The position numbers and the translations under genes were made by a program. From JAICJR01 sp963848495 (GTDB taxonomy: Bacteria > Actinomycetota > Thermoleophilia > Solirubrobacterales > Thermoleophilaceae): a stretch of DNA of 64,000 bases. The notes beneath the pieces were generated by a model, which was not told where the DNA came from, made no database searches, and saw only the letters and a list, made by a program, of their open reading frames with translations. The DNA lies in the NCBI GenBank assembly GCA_963848495.1, contig CAWKDV010000004.1, positions 1,240,001 to 1,304,000 on the forward strand, in the 5' to 3' direction. The first letter of the stretch is position 1; the number at the start of each line of letters is the position of its first letter. Of this stretch, positions 26,153-35,277 are shown piece after piece.

Positions 26153-26168
26153 CTGACTACAAGGTCAG
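26153..26168. promoter_or_regulatory. Dyad operator, copy 2 (CTGAC-TACAAG-GTCAG)
   Basis: A perfect 5-bp inverted repeat with a 6-bp spacer, 21 bases upstream of the aminotransferase start. Its reverse complement reads CTGACCTTGTAGTCAG and differs from the site at 20950-20965 at one position. Such spacing is normal for TetR-family operators. Confidence 0.65.
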
Positions 26169-26231
26169 TATTTCGCTGCAAGCGCTAAAGCGCCAGCGCC
26201 CCCCGGCCGAACACACGGCTTAGGGGGATCT

Positions 26232-28460
26232 TTGGGCACCTTGCCTCATAGCCATGAGGGCGATGCCGAGCGGCTGTCGCGCATCGTCGAGACGCAGCGC
26301 GACATCGTCGCGGCCGCCGGCGACCTCGACACGGTCACTCGCATCGTGCTCGAAAGCTCGTGCGCGCTGACCGGCGCGGACGGCGCGATGCTGTCGTTCG
26401 TCGAGGGCGCGGACCTGGTCACGCACGACGCGCTCGGCATCGCCGAGCGCGGCAAGCGGCGCCGGCCGCTCGAGAGCTCCGTGGCCCGGCACGCGATTCG
26501 CAGCGGTCGCCCGTTGCTGATCGAGGACTGCGACAACGACGACCGGCTCGACCGTGAGATGCAGCGGGCGATCGGCGACAAGTCGCTGATCTGCGTGCCG
26601 CTGTTCCAGGGTGCGCACGTGGTGGGGGCGCTGAACGTGATGAGCTCCCCCGCCGGACGCAGGCTCACCGAGGACGACCGCCGGACGATGGAGATGCTGT
26701 CGGTGGTGCTGTCCGCCGCGGTGAGCAGCGCCGCCGAAACGGCGGCGCGCCGTGCGCAGACCGAGGCCCTTGGCCGCCTGCGCCTGCTCTTCGACGGCGC
26801 GTCGATCGGCATCGTCCGCTCGAACCGAGAGGGCATCGTCGTGGAGGTCAACCCCGCGGTGGAGGAGATGCTCGGCTACTCGGCGGAGGAGCTCGTCGGC
26901 GTGAGCTTCCGCAACTTCATGCACCAGGACGACCTCGACTACAGCATCTCGCTGTTCGACGAGATGATGGCCGGCCGCAAGGACAGCTACACGCTCGAGC
27001 GCCGCTACCACCGCAAGAACGGCATGGTCATCTGGGGCCAGAGCACCGCGGTGCTCGAGCGGGACGCCGACGGTGAGCCCTGGCATGTGCTCTCGATGAT
27101 CGAGAACATCAGCGAGCGCAAGATGGCCGAGGAGGCGCTGGTCCGGCAGTCGGAGCTGAACCAGTACCAGGCGCTGCACGACGGCCTCACCGGCCTGCCA
27201 AACCGCACGCTCTACAACGAGCGCATCGAGCAGGCCATCCGTGAGGCGTCGCGCCGCCAGACCCGGGTGGCGACCCTGATCATGGACCTCGACAACTTCA
27301 AGGACGTGAACGACTCACTCGGCCATCACGCCGGCGACGTGCTGCTCACGGAGCTCGGCAGCCGTGTGCGCGACGCCGTGCGCGGCGCCGACACGGTGGC
27401 CCGCCTCGGCGGCGACGAGTTCGGGATCCTGCTGAACGAGGTCGGCGGCCGCGAGGAGATCATCCCGGCGCTCGAGCGCATCTGCCGCGCGCTCGAGCGG
27501 CCGATCCCGGTCCACGGGCTGCCGCTGTCGATCGAGGCCTCGATCGGGGTGGCGCTCTTCCCCGACGACGGCACCGACGCCGAGTCGCTCCTCCAGCGGG
27601 CCGACGTGGCCATGTACGCGGCCAAGGAGGGCAACTCGCCCTACTCCTTCTACGACGAGGCGCTGGACAAGCGCGACCCCTCGCGGGTGATGCTGGTCGG
27701 CGAGCTGAGGCGCGCGATCGAGGAGCGCGAGCTGGTCCTCTACTACCAGCCGAAGGCGCACCTGGGCAGCGGCGAGATCGACTCGGTCGAGGCGCTGCTG
27801 CGCTGGCAGCACCCCGAGCGCGGGCTGATCTACCCGGACGCGTTCATCCCGCTCGCGCAGCAGACCGGCCTGATCGTGCCCCTCACCCTGCGCGTGGTGG
27901 ACGAGGCGCTCGAGCAGTGCAACCGCTTCCTCCGCCGTGGCGTGCGCCTGCCGGTGGCGGTGAACCTGTCCACGCGCAACCTGCTCGACCCCGAGTTCCC
28001 CGACCAGGTGGAGGCGATGCTCCGGCAGTGGGAGGTCGACCCCGGGATGCTCAGGTTCGAGCTCACCGAGTCGACGATGATCGCCGACCCGGTGCGCACC
28101 CGCGACGTGCTGGAGCGGCTGTCCGCACTCGGCATACAGCTCTCGATCGACGACTTCGGCACCGGCTACTCGTCGCTCGCCTACCTGAAGCGCCTGCCCG
28201 TCAGCGAGATCAAGATCGACCGCTCGTTCGTGATGGACATGCACGCGAGCGAGGACAGCGCCACGATCGTGCGCTCGATCATCGACCTCGGCGGCAACCT
28301 CGGCCTCAGCGTGGTGGCCGAGGGCGTGGAGACCAAGGAGATCTGGGACGACCTCCAGGCGCTCGGCTGCCCGCTGGCGCAGGGCTACCACCTGAGCCGG
28401 CCGATGCCGGCAGACGCGCTGACCGAGTGGCTCGAGGCGCGCGAGACGCGCGCCGCCTGA
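26232..28460 (+). CDS. GAF-PAS-GGDEF-EAL c-di-GMP signalling protein
   Basis: A 742-residue soluble protein starting at TTG 26232, just after an AGGGGGA sequence. Domains in order: GAF (about 15-165), PAS (about 185-305, ending NISERKMAEEAL), GGDEF (about 315-480, RLGGDEFGILL intact) and EAL (about 490-735). The EAL domain keeps EALLRW, NLSTRNL, FELTEST, DDFGTGYSSL, KIDRSFV and EGVET, so phosphodiesterase residues are complete. It can in principle both make and degrade c-di-GMP; GAF and PAS are the likely inputs. Confidence 0.9.
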   Translation: MGTLPHSHEGDAERLSRIVETQRDIVAAAGDLDTVTRIVLESSCALTGADGAMLSFVEGADLVTHDALGIAERGKRRRPLESSVARHAIRSGRPLLIEDCDNDDRLDREMQRAIGDKSLICVPLFQGAHVVGALNVMSSPAGRRLTEDDRRTMEMLSVVLSAAVSSAAETAARRAQTEALGRLRLLFDGASIGIVRSNREGIVVEVNPAVEEMLGYSAEELVGVSFRNFMHQDDLDYSISLFDEMMAGRKDSYTLERRYHRKNGMVIWGQSTAVLERDADGEPWHVLSMIENISERKMAEEALVRQSELNQYQALHDGLTGLPNRTLYNERIEQAIREASRRQTRVATLIMDLDNFKDVNDSLGHHAGDVLLTELGSRVRDAVRGADTVARLGGDEFGILLNEVGGREEIIPALERICRALERPIPVHGLPLSIEASIGVALFPDDGTDAESLLQRADVAMYAAKEGNSPYSFYDEALDKRDPSRVMLVGELRRAIEERELVLYYQPKAHLGSGEIDSVEALLRWQHPERGLIYPDAFIPLAQQTGLIVPLTLRVVDEALEQCNRFLRRGVRLPVAVNLSTRNLLDPEFPDQVEAMLRQWEVDPGMLRFELTESTMIADPVRTRDVLERLSALGIQLSIDDFGTGYSSLAYLKRLPVSEIKIDRSFVMDMHASEDSATIVRSIIDLGGNLGLSVVAEGVETKEIWDDLQALGCPLAQGYHLSRPMPADALTEWLEARETRAA

Positions 28461-28461
28461 G

Positions 28462-28824
28462 CTAGCCGTTCGGGATCTTGTAGACGAACGTGACGAGCGC
28501 CGTGCCCCGGCGGCAGCTCGCGTTGACCTGCTGCGCTACCTTCGCCGCCCGCCAGCTGCAGCGCCATTTGCCCTCGCGGACCGAGGGCTTGTCGAGCGCG
28601 TGCAGGTCCTGCGTGTAGTCCCGTGCGACCGTCCTCGCGGTCTCGCATTTCACACGCGTGGCGCGGATGCGGAAGGCGCCGAAGAGGCCGTGCGGGTCGA
28701 GCTTCAGCTCCTGGTCGAGCCGCACGTTGCCGCAGCGGAGCGGCGCCTTGGCCGCCTGCGCCGGGACGGCCGCCACGAGCAGCGCGGCGGCGACCGCCAT
28801 CAGGCATAGAAGTCTCAGCTGCAT
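28462..28824 (-). CDS. Small exported protein with four cysteines
   Basis: A 120-residue protein with a clear signal peptide (LMAVAAALLVAAVPAQA). The mature part has four cysteines (LRCGN, VKCETA, WRCSW, ASCRR), suggesting two disulfides, and is basic. No family recognised. Its start overlaps the end of the upstream FecR-like gene by ten bases, so they are co-transcribed and both products are exported. Confidence 0.7.
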   Translation of the reverse strand: MQLRLLCLMAVAAALLVAAVPAQAAKAPLRCGNVRLDQELKLDPHGLFGAFRIRATRVKCETARTVARDYTQDLHALDKPSVREGKWRCSWRAAKVAQQVNASCRRGTALVTFVYKIPNG

Positions 28825-30086
28825 CCCGACGCCAGCTTCTGCGCGATCGCGTTCACGGGCTTAGCTTGACGCCCCTTCACCGCCCAGGTCGATGCGCCCT
28901 TCAGCCCGCCCGCGAGCTTCACGGTCACGCTCCAGCCGCCCGGTCCAGGTTTCACCGCCGTGCCGGCCATGTGCAGCGTCCGGGCCTCGCAGACGCCGGC
29001 GGAGCGCGCCACCACCTTGTTCACGAGCTCGAGCGCTCGCCAGAGGTCGAGTCCGCCGCGCGCGCCCGCGCGACCTGTGCGCGCAAGGCCCGAGATCGCC
29101 TTCGGCGTGATCTCGACCTCCTTGCCGTGCGGCACCGACCGCGTCGGCAGCTTCGAGCCGAGCGGGTCGGCCTTGGCACTGCCCGAGCTCGTCCACACCA
29201 GGCCGGACTTCGAGCCAGGGTCGAAGAAGGAGGAGAAGCGCGCGCCCGCCGCGCTCGCGCTGAAGCTGGTCGTGGTGAGGCGCACGCCGGACTTCCCGGC
29301 CGTCACGTCGACCTCCCCCATACCGAGCAGGATGCGCGTGCGCGACAGGCTCGAGAGCTGGATCTCGCTGTTGTGCTTCAGCACCACGGTCGTCCGGCCC
29401 GGGAAGGCGAGCGTCACCTGACCGTCGGCCCCGGCGCTCACCTGGTCGCCCTGCCGAAGCACCGTGAAGTCGTCCATGATCTTCCACTCGCTGGCCGGCC
29501 GGCCGCGGCGGTGGTAGGCCACGCCCGGGTCGAGGCACAGCACGCGAACGCTGGCCGCGGCAGCTCTGGTGGCCGCCGCGCCGCCGCAGTCGGTGCTCGG
29601 CTCGGACCCCGGCCCGGTGTAGGTGTACGTGTAGCGCGGGCCGTCGAGCAGGGCCACGCGCACGATCGCCACGCCGGTCGGCGCCCGGAACAGGCGCACC
29701 GTCTCCGCGTCCTGGTCGCTGCCGCCCGGCGGCGCGATCGCGTCGGCCTCCACCGGCCCCTGGCGCACCGCGTCGCCGTCGATGCCCACGCTCGCCGCCA
29801 TGTTCGCGCGCGACTTCGAGCGCGCCTGGGCGGAGATCGTGATGTTCACTCCACCGTCCGGGATCGTGGTGGGCAGCGGGAACGCGTACCACGCCGTGCC
29901 GTAGGTCGGGCCGAACGTGGCGCTCCCGCCGGCGTCCGGAATCGTCCAGCTCAGCGGGTCGAGCATCCCGGTCTTGTCCAAGTAGACGCTCTGCAGCGTG
30001 AGCGGCGCCGCCGCCGCGCCGGCGGGCAAGGCGGAACCGGCCGCCAGCAGGAGCGGCAGGACCAGATGACGGCTGGGACGGCGCAC
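28815..30086 (-). CDS. Secreted FecR-like domain protein
   Basis: A 423-residue exported protein with a signal peptide (LVLPLLLAAGSALPAGA). The region at about 210-310 (DFTVLRQGDQVSAGADGQVT, IQLSSLSRTRILLGMGEVDV) has the character of a FecR/iron-dicitrate-sensor-like beta domain, common in stand-alone extracellular proteins. No membrane helix, TonB receptor or sigma factor is next to it, so it is not a classic FecR anti-sigma. The C-terminal 90 residues are of unknown type. Role unknown; pairing with the small cysteine protein suggests an extracytoplasmic complex (inference). Confidence 0.65.
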   Translation of the reverse strand: MRRPSRHLVLPLLLAAGSALPAGAAAAPLTLQSVYLDKTGMLDPLSWTIPDAGGSATFGPTYGTAWYAFPLPTTIPDGGVNITISAQARSKSRANMAASVGIDGDAVRQGPVEADAIAPPGGSDQDAETVRLFRAPTGVAIVRVALLDGPRYTYTYTGPGSEPSTDCGGAAATRAAAASVRVLCLDPGVAYHRRGRPASEWKIMDDFTVLRQGDQVSAGADGQVTLAFPGRTTVVLKHNSEIQLSSLSRTRILLGMGEVDVTAGKSGVRLTTTSFSASAAGARFSSFFDPGSKSGLVWTSSGSAKADPLGSKLPTRSVPHGKEVEITPKAISGLARTGRAGARGGLDLWRALELVNKVVARSAGVCEARTLHMAGTAVKPGPGGWSVTVKLAGGLKGASTWAVKGRQAKPVNAIAQKLASGCS

Positions 30087-30122
30087 GGGCCGCGGAAGTT
30101 TCCGCGACCCGCCCCCGTCAAG

Positions 30123-32271
30123 TCAACCCGTGGCCGGGCTGAGCCAGGACGAGAACGCCGGGCTGGCCCAGCCCGCGCCTGATCCCGCCGGTGCCGCGCC
30201 GAGCGACGCGCCGCCGTAGATCACCTTCCCCGAGGCGTCCTGGTAGGTGCGCCACGGGATCGTCTGCCGCTGGTCCACGCCGCGCTTGCCCCAGTCGCAG
30301 ACGCCGGTCGGGAACGCCTTCTGGAGCTCCGCCCAGTCGTCGTCGGTGAACTGCACGGCCGGCAGGAAGTCGCTGCGGCGCAACGGCCCCAGCTGGCACT
30401 TCTCGACGTCGGTGGCGATCGACTCGCCCGCCACGATCCGCGGCGTGGAGAAGACCGGGTTGATCAGCTGGCAGACCGACTGGCTCGGGATCACCTGACC
30501 GAGGCCGTCGGTGCACTGGTCGTGAACGTCGCCCGGCTTGTCGGCGATGATCTTCTGCGACAGCGCCTTCGTGCTCCTGTCCTTCTCCACCGCCGACAGC
30601 CAGCGGTCCATCGCCAGGAGGCCCTGCGTCGTGTAGTTCACGTCGCCGAGCAGCGGCACGACGCCCTCCCAGATCACCTGGTTGGCGAATGTTCCGTTCT
30701 GCTGCTCGAGCCGCGCGCGGATGGCGAAGGCCCGGTAGACGTCGTGAAACTCGCCCTGGTCGGTGCCGCGCAGGTCGATGATCGCCACGTTCTTCAGGTT
30801 GACAGCCTCGTTCACGAGGCCGTCCCTGTAGGTGTTGGTGAGCGCCGGCTCGTCGGCCGCGGTGCGCGTCGGCGTGGGCTTGGTGTTGATGTCGCCGCCG
30901 CCGATCTTCGCGTTCAGGTCGGCGAACTGCGCGGGCGTGATCAGGCCCTGCTGGAGCGCGGTCAGGCCGTATTCCACGCCGACGTTGTCGAGTGGCCGGC
31001 CGGCGTAGCCGTCGGGCCGCTTGCCGAGCGCGTTGACCATGTAGTCCGCCAGCGTGCAGCGCACGCCGCTCGGGTTGCTCTCGGACCAGCGCTGCGCGTC
31101 GGAGACGCCCGCGCACGGGTTCGTCGGGTCGCCGAGCGCGGTCCAGTAGAGCGAGTCGAGGATGATCGCGTTGACGTGGTTGGGGTGTCCCTCCACGGCG
31201 GCGATCTGGGCCGGTGTCCAGGCGACGCCCGTCCCCCACTTCGCCGGGTTCTCGAAGTAGGCGCGGTCGAGGTGGTAGTCCACCAGCTGCTGCCCGGTCG
31301 ACCAGGCGTCCGGGAAGCTGCACTGCGGCAGGATCCCCTGGTAGATGCCGGGGTAGGCGTTGGCCACCTGCTGCTGCACGAGCGAGCCGCCCGAGCAGCC
31401 GGTGCCGATCGCGTAGCGGATCTCGCCGTAGCTCTCGACGAGGTGCTCCTTGGCCATGATCAGCGACTCCGCCTCGGTGAGCAGGCTGCAGTTGTGGCCC
31501 GCGTTGTCGAGCGCGGTCGACATCACGGCGAAGCCGAGCCCGAGGGCGGTGGTGGGGCTGCCGCCGGCGCCGGCGGTGTCGCCGGTGACGCTCGGCGCCG
31601 TGCCCGACTGGTGGTCGATCCCGCAGCTCGCGCCGTGCGTGATCAGCAGCTTGTGGTTCCACTGCGGCTGCGGCGCCCACGGCTGCCACGCCTTGGCCGG
31701 TTGGAACAGCGTGGCGATCTGGTACTGGTCGCGGTCCTGGTAGCCCGTCTCGATGCGGACGATGAACGGCACCGTCACGCCCTGGTCGGTCGTGGTGGTG
31801 GCCACGTCGCTCGGCGGGCTCGAAGGGTCGTAGCTCTCGAGCTGGCCCGTCAGCGAGGACTTGTACTCATAGCTGTAGGTCGTGGGCGCGATGCACTGCG
31901 GGTCGGCCGAGCCGTTCTGGCAGACCCAGGGCTGCACCTGGGGGCCGGCCAGCACCGGGCCGCCGATCGGGTGGTTCACGATCGTCGCCCTGGCACCCGC
32001 CGCGCTCAGGGTGTTGGAGCCGAGCGCGAGGCCTGTGACGAGGCCCTCGTAGCGCCCGTTCGGGCGCACGGCGAACTCGCCCGTCACGTCGTGGCCGTTG
32101 AGGCTCACGCGCGCGCTCAGGCGGATCCACCGCCACCAGCGCGTCCCCGCCCGAGATCAGATCCGCGCGGTTCGACAACACCTGAATGCCGGCGGCCGCC
32201 GCCCCCGCCGCGCTCGACCCATACAGCGCGAGCGCGCAGGCCAACGCAAGGCCCCACTTCCCCTGTCTCAA
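30123..32271 (-). pseudogene. DUF6351-family secreted protein, interrupted by a frameshift
   Basis: Two minus-strand frames together form one DUF6351 protein. The upstream frame (start TTG 32271, or GTG 32298) gives a signal peptide and IQVLSNRADLISGGDALV, the family N-terminus. The downstream frame, open from 32108 to 30123 (661 codons), continues with VSLNGHDVTGEFAVRPNGRY and the rest of the domain, including GTGCSGGSLVQQQ near its middle, which looks like a serine-hydrolase elbow. The frames must join between about 32105 and 32135, where a (GC)n run lies. One extra base explains the break. Either a real disabling mutation or a sequencing error; the downstream part alone would lack its export signal. 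Confidence 0.7.
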
Positions 32272-32422
32272 TCCTGCCTCCCGTTTCCGTGCGAGCACCC
32301 CCGCGTGCCCGCGCGGCGCGGGATCTTAGATGGGCCGCCACGGCCGCGGCGCCGATTGATCCGATTGGAGCGCTCGCGCGAAATCAGCGACGGACTCGCA
32401 AACAAAGCGGAGGTAGATCGAG

Positions 32423-32707
32423 ATGGCCGTTGCGGTGCAGATGGAGTTCAAGGGCGATATGGACCAGTACGAGCAGGTGATCCAGAAGATGGGCTTCAGC
32501 CACGGCGGCTCCGGCGCGCCGGGCGGACTGTTCCACTGGGTCACGGAGACGGACGGCGGCTTCCGCGTGACCGACGTCTGGACCGACGAGGAGACGTTCG
32601 AGAGCTTCGCGCAGGCGCAGATCGGCCCGTACGCCGCCGAGGCGGGCCTCGAGGGACCGAGCAACCTGAAGGTGGTACCGGTCTACAACTACCTGACGGC
32701 CGGCTAG
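32423..32707 (+). CDS. Small ABM-like (dimeric alpha/beta barrel) protein
   Basis: A 94-residue protein; ATG 32423 has GGAGGT eight bases before it. The pattern MAVAVQMEFKGDMDQYEQVI, GLFHWVTETDGGFRVTDVW and TDEETFESFAQAQI is that of small ferredoxin-like stress/monooxygenase-fold proteins often found in actinobacteria. No catalytic role can be assigned. It is a single gene, convergent with the GH9 gene. Confidence 0.7.
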   Translation: MAVAVQMEFKGDMDQYEQVIQKMGFSHGGSGAPGGLFHWVTETDGGFRVTDVWTDEETFESFAQAQIGPYAAEAGLEGPSNLKVVPVYNYLTAG

Positions 32708-32710
32708 CGC

Positions 32711-34561
32711 TCAGTAGCCCGCCGCCTGGCGGGCGAAGGCGAGGGGGCTTGACGCCGTGAGGTCGATCGCCGGCTCGACGTTCGAGTAGGCCTGAACGTC
32801 GTCGCGGTAGACGGCGGTGGCCGAGTCGAAGCGGCGGAAGGCGTCGCCGCCGTGCGGCGGGCAGCGCTTCATGCCCGCCACCGTGCCGCGCGCCGAGAAG
32901 CTGTTCGGCCCCTCCACCGCCGCGCCCGCCAGGACCGGCGCCGTGCCGTAGCGCGAGCCCACCAGGTTGGCCTCCTGGTGCTGCAGGCAGCGCGGGAAGG
33001 TCGTGCCGTCGCCGACGATCAGCGACGTGCCCCAGGCGTTGGCGCCCAGGATGTTCGCCAGCCAGCGCCCGCTCCAGGCGCGGAAGCGGTTCGTGTGGGT
33101 GAGTTGGTCGTACTCGCCCGCCATCACGGACAGCCCGGCGCCGTGCGTGGTGGTGTCCCAGGTGTTCCAGGGGAAGCCGAACTGGAACGGGTCCCTGCGG
33201 CTCTGCGCGAGTGCCCGCTCGAGCTGCTTGCGCATGTCCGCCGCGAGCATGGCCCTCGTCACCGCCAGGCCGCGCGGGTTGCCCGCCTGCCGCAGCGCGC
33301 GCGCAAGCTCGAAGTGGGCCAGGCCGCTCACGTCGTAGAGGTTGAGCGTGTCGGCGGCGTCGTTCGGCCCGTCGATGTAAGCGCGCGCCCAGTGCGCCGC
33401 CTGGCGCAGGTAGGTCAGCTCGTCGCCGCCGGCGGCCCGCGCGGCCAGCGCCAGCTCCGTGGCGCCGAGCTCCATGTCGTCGCGCCACTCGGTCTCGCCG
33501 TAGAAGTCGAACGGCACGACCGTGACCAGGTTGCCCTTCGGGTGGGTGTCGGCCAGGGCGAAGATGTGCCGCCCCTCGGCCAGGCAGCGGGCGGCGAACG
33601 CGGGATCGCTCTGGTGGAAGACCTGGAAGCAGAGCGCGAAGGCGGCGGCGTCCCGACCGGCGAGGTTGGGGCTCACGCGCGAGCCGGGCGGGGCCGCGCG
33701 GAACACCGGCCGGTTGCGGATGTAGCGGTACTTCGGATCGCTCCCGCCGTAGTTGTCGTCGGCCTGCGGCAGCCTCCAGATGTCGTGGTCGGCCACGATC
33801 TTCGAGTTCCCCGAGCCGATCCCGACCTGGTAGTAGAGCGTGCTCGTCGCGTCGTCCCACATGCGCCCGAGCCAGTCGACGCCGAACCGTCCCTCGTCGG
33901 CGAAGCCGCCCATCTGGGCCGGGAAGTCGCGCACTCCGGTGAGCAGCAGGTCTACCGTGTAGCTCGTGGTCTCCACGAACTTCGGGTAGTCGCCGGCGTC
34001 GAGCCAGCCGCCCGAGGCGTCGATGCGCGTGCCGAGCGGGCTGAGGTCGCCCTTGAAGTTGCCGTCGTCGTCGGTCTTCGGGGTGAGGTAGGTCATCGCG
34101 CTGCGGTCGTTCAGGTGGCCGGGCGCGCTGCGCAGCGGCGAGCGCACGAAGTCGGGCCCGTCGCGGCTCGCCTGGTAGTAGGAGAGCGCGTTCCGGAGCG
34201 GCAGGCTGTAGAGACGGGCGGCCGGGCCGATCGGGAAGCGGGGCGAGGACGCTGGGCTCGGCCCGCTCACCGCGATCTCGTAGTCGCCCGCTCGCCTGAG
34301 CGCGCCGAAGTCGAGTGCGTAGACGTGCGGGTAGCCCGCGCTCCAGCGGCCGAGGTCCTCCCCCACGCGGGCGCGGTAGGCCGGCTGCCCGTAGCGGTCG
34401 TAGACCGTGAAGGTGGCGCGCGGTTCGGGCGCGTCGGCGAGCAGGAAGGCCCGCTTGGGGGCGCCGGCGGGGTAGCCGACCTGGTTCACGCGCACGTACG
34501 AGCCGTGACCGGCGCCCAGCAGGGCGGCGGCGGCAAGCACGCTGAAGGGCGACACCGGCAC
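32711..34561 (-). CDS. Secreted family 9 glycoside hydrolase (cellulase-like)
   Basis: A 616-residue protein starting at GTG 34561 with a short export signal. Residues about 20-110 form the Ig-like CelD_N domain (YVRVNQVGYPAGAPKRAFLL). The (alpha/alpha)6 catalytic domain follows, with GGWLDAGDYPKFVE near 185 holding the GH9 nucleophile-activating aspartates, and AYSNVEPAIDLTASSPLAF at the C-terminus holding the proton-donor Glu. GH9 enzymes cleave beta-1,4-glucans by inversion. Genes on both sides also encode exported wall- or glycan-active proteins. No cellulose-binding module is present. Confidence 0.85.
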   Translation of the reverse strand: MPVSPFSVLAAAALLGAGHGSYVRVNQVGYPAGAPKRAFLLADAPEPRATFTVYDRYGQPAYRARVGEDLGRWSAGYPHVYALDFGALRRAGDYEIAVSGPSPASSPRFPIGPAARLYSLPLRNALSYYQASRDGPDFVRSPLRSAPGHLNDRSAMTYLTPKTDDDGNFKGDLSPLGTRIDASGGWLDAGDYPKFVETTSYTVDLLLTGVRDFPAQMGGFADEGRFGVDWLGRMWDDATSTLYYQVGIGSGNSKIVADHDIWRLPQADDNYGGSDPKYRYIRNRPVFRAAPPGSRVSPNLAGRDAAAFALCFQVFHQSDPAFAARCLAEGRHIFALADTHPKGNLVTVVPFDFYGETEWRDDMELGATELALAARAAGGDELTYLRQAAHWARAYIDGPNDAADTLNLYDVSGLAHFELARALRQAGNPRGLAVTRAMLAADMRKQLERALAQSRRDPFQFGFPWNTWDTTTHGAGLSVMAGEYDQLTHTNRFRAWSGRWLANILGANAWGTSLIVGDGTTFPRCLQHQEANLVGSRYGTAPVLAGAAVEGPNSFSARGTVAGMKRCPPHGGDAFRRFDSATAVYRDDVQAYSNVEPAIDLTASSPLAFARQAAGY

Positions 34562-34565
34562 TTTG

Positions 34566-34601
34566 GTAAGGGTTCCTAACTAAAAGTCAGGAACAGCTTA
34601 C
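34566..34601 (-). terminator. Stem-loop between M15 peptidase and GH9 genes
   Basis: Two stacked arms, GTAAG/CTTAC and GTTCCT/AGGAAC, around an 11-nt loop, directly after the stop of the M15 gene and abutting the GH9 start. It probably ends the upstream transcript or regulates GH9 initiation. It shares AGCGTAAGC with the stem-loop region at 24650. Confidence 0.5.
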
Positions 34602-34602
34602 G

Positions 34603-35250
34603 CTAGTGCCCGTTCGAGCTGAAGTGCATGTAGTCCTTGGTGTCGCCGGCCCACGAGCCGCCCCAGCCCCACCCGATCGAGCCGAAGGCGGCCACCACCC
34701 GTGAGGTGACCATTCCCGGCTTGTGCCGCGAGCGATCGCGGTAGGGCACCGTGTTCGGGTCGCGCGACTGGCCGCAGCCGACGTACGGGTTCTCGGTGGG
34801 GTTGACGTCCACCGCCAGGCCGAACGCGTGCATCGACCAGCTCCCGGTGCCGTTGCCGCCGACGCAGGGCGACGGCACGGCCTGACGGCAGGAGAACGAG
34901 CCGGTCACGTCGTCGTCCTTCGGACGCTGCTTCACCGGCCCGTACATGTCGTCGAGCTGCATGTGGCGGATCGGATAGCGCAGCCGGTAGAGCTGGTGGA
35001 AGACGTGGGCGAGCGGCTGCGCGGCCGACGCGTTGACCACCATCTGGCCCGTGTGCGAGTGGCCGTCAAAGCCGCGTGTGGTCACGGTCAGAACGCGCAG
35101 CGACGACAGCGGCACCGGGCAGCCCGTGTGCCAGAAGCCGTTGCGTTTCAGCTCGCTCTTAAGCGATGCGGGCAGCGGCTTGACCGACGAGTGGAAGGAC
35201 GCCGACGTCGGGATGGCCGCCATGAGCAGCAGCGTGAGGGCACGGATCAC
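34603..35250 (-). CDS. Secreted M15-type (D,D-carboxypeptidase / VanY-like) peptidase
   Basis: A 215-residue exported protein (signal ALTLLLMAAIPTSASF). The zinc-site pattern of M15 is seen: SMHAFGLAVDVNPTENPY near 145 (His and Asp ligands) and DYMHFSSNGH at the C-terminus (third His). FDGHSHTGQMVV and YPIRHMQLDDMYG precede it, as in M15C enzymes. It would trim peptidoglycan peptides outside the membrane. It is followed by the GH9 gene on the same strand after 41 bases that carry a stem-loop. Confidence 0.8.
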   Translation of the reverse strand: MIRALTLLLMAAIPTSASFHSSVKPLPASLKSELKRNGFWHTGCPVPLSSLRVLTVTTRGFDGHSHTGQMVVNASAAQPLAHVFHQLYRLRYPIRHMQLDDMYGPVKQRPKDDDVTGSFSCRQAVPSPCVGGNGTGSWSMHAFGLAVDVNPTENPYVGCGQSRDPNTVPYRDRSRHKPGMVTSRVVAAFGSIGWGWGGSWAGDTKDYMHFSSNGH

Positions 35251-35277
35251 GACCCCGGCATTGTTGCGCGCGGGGCG

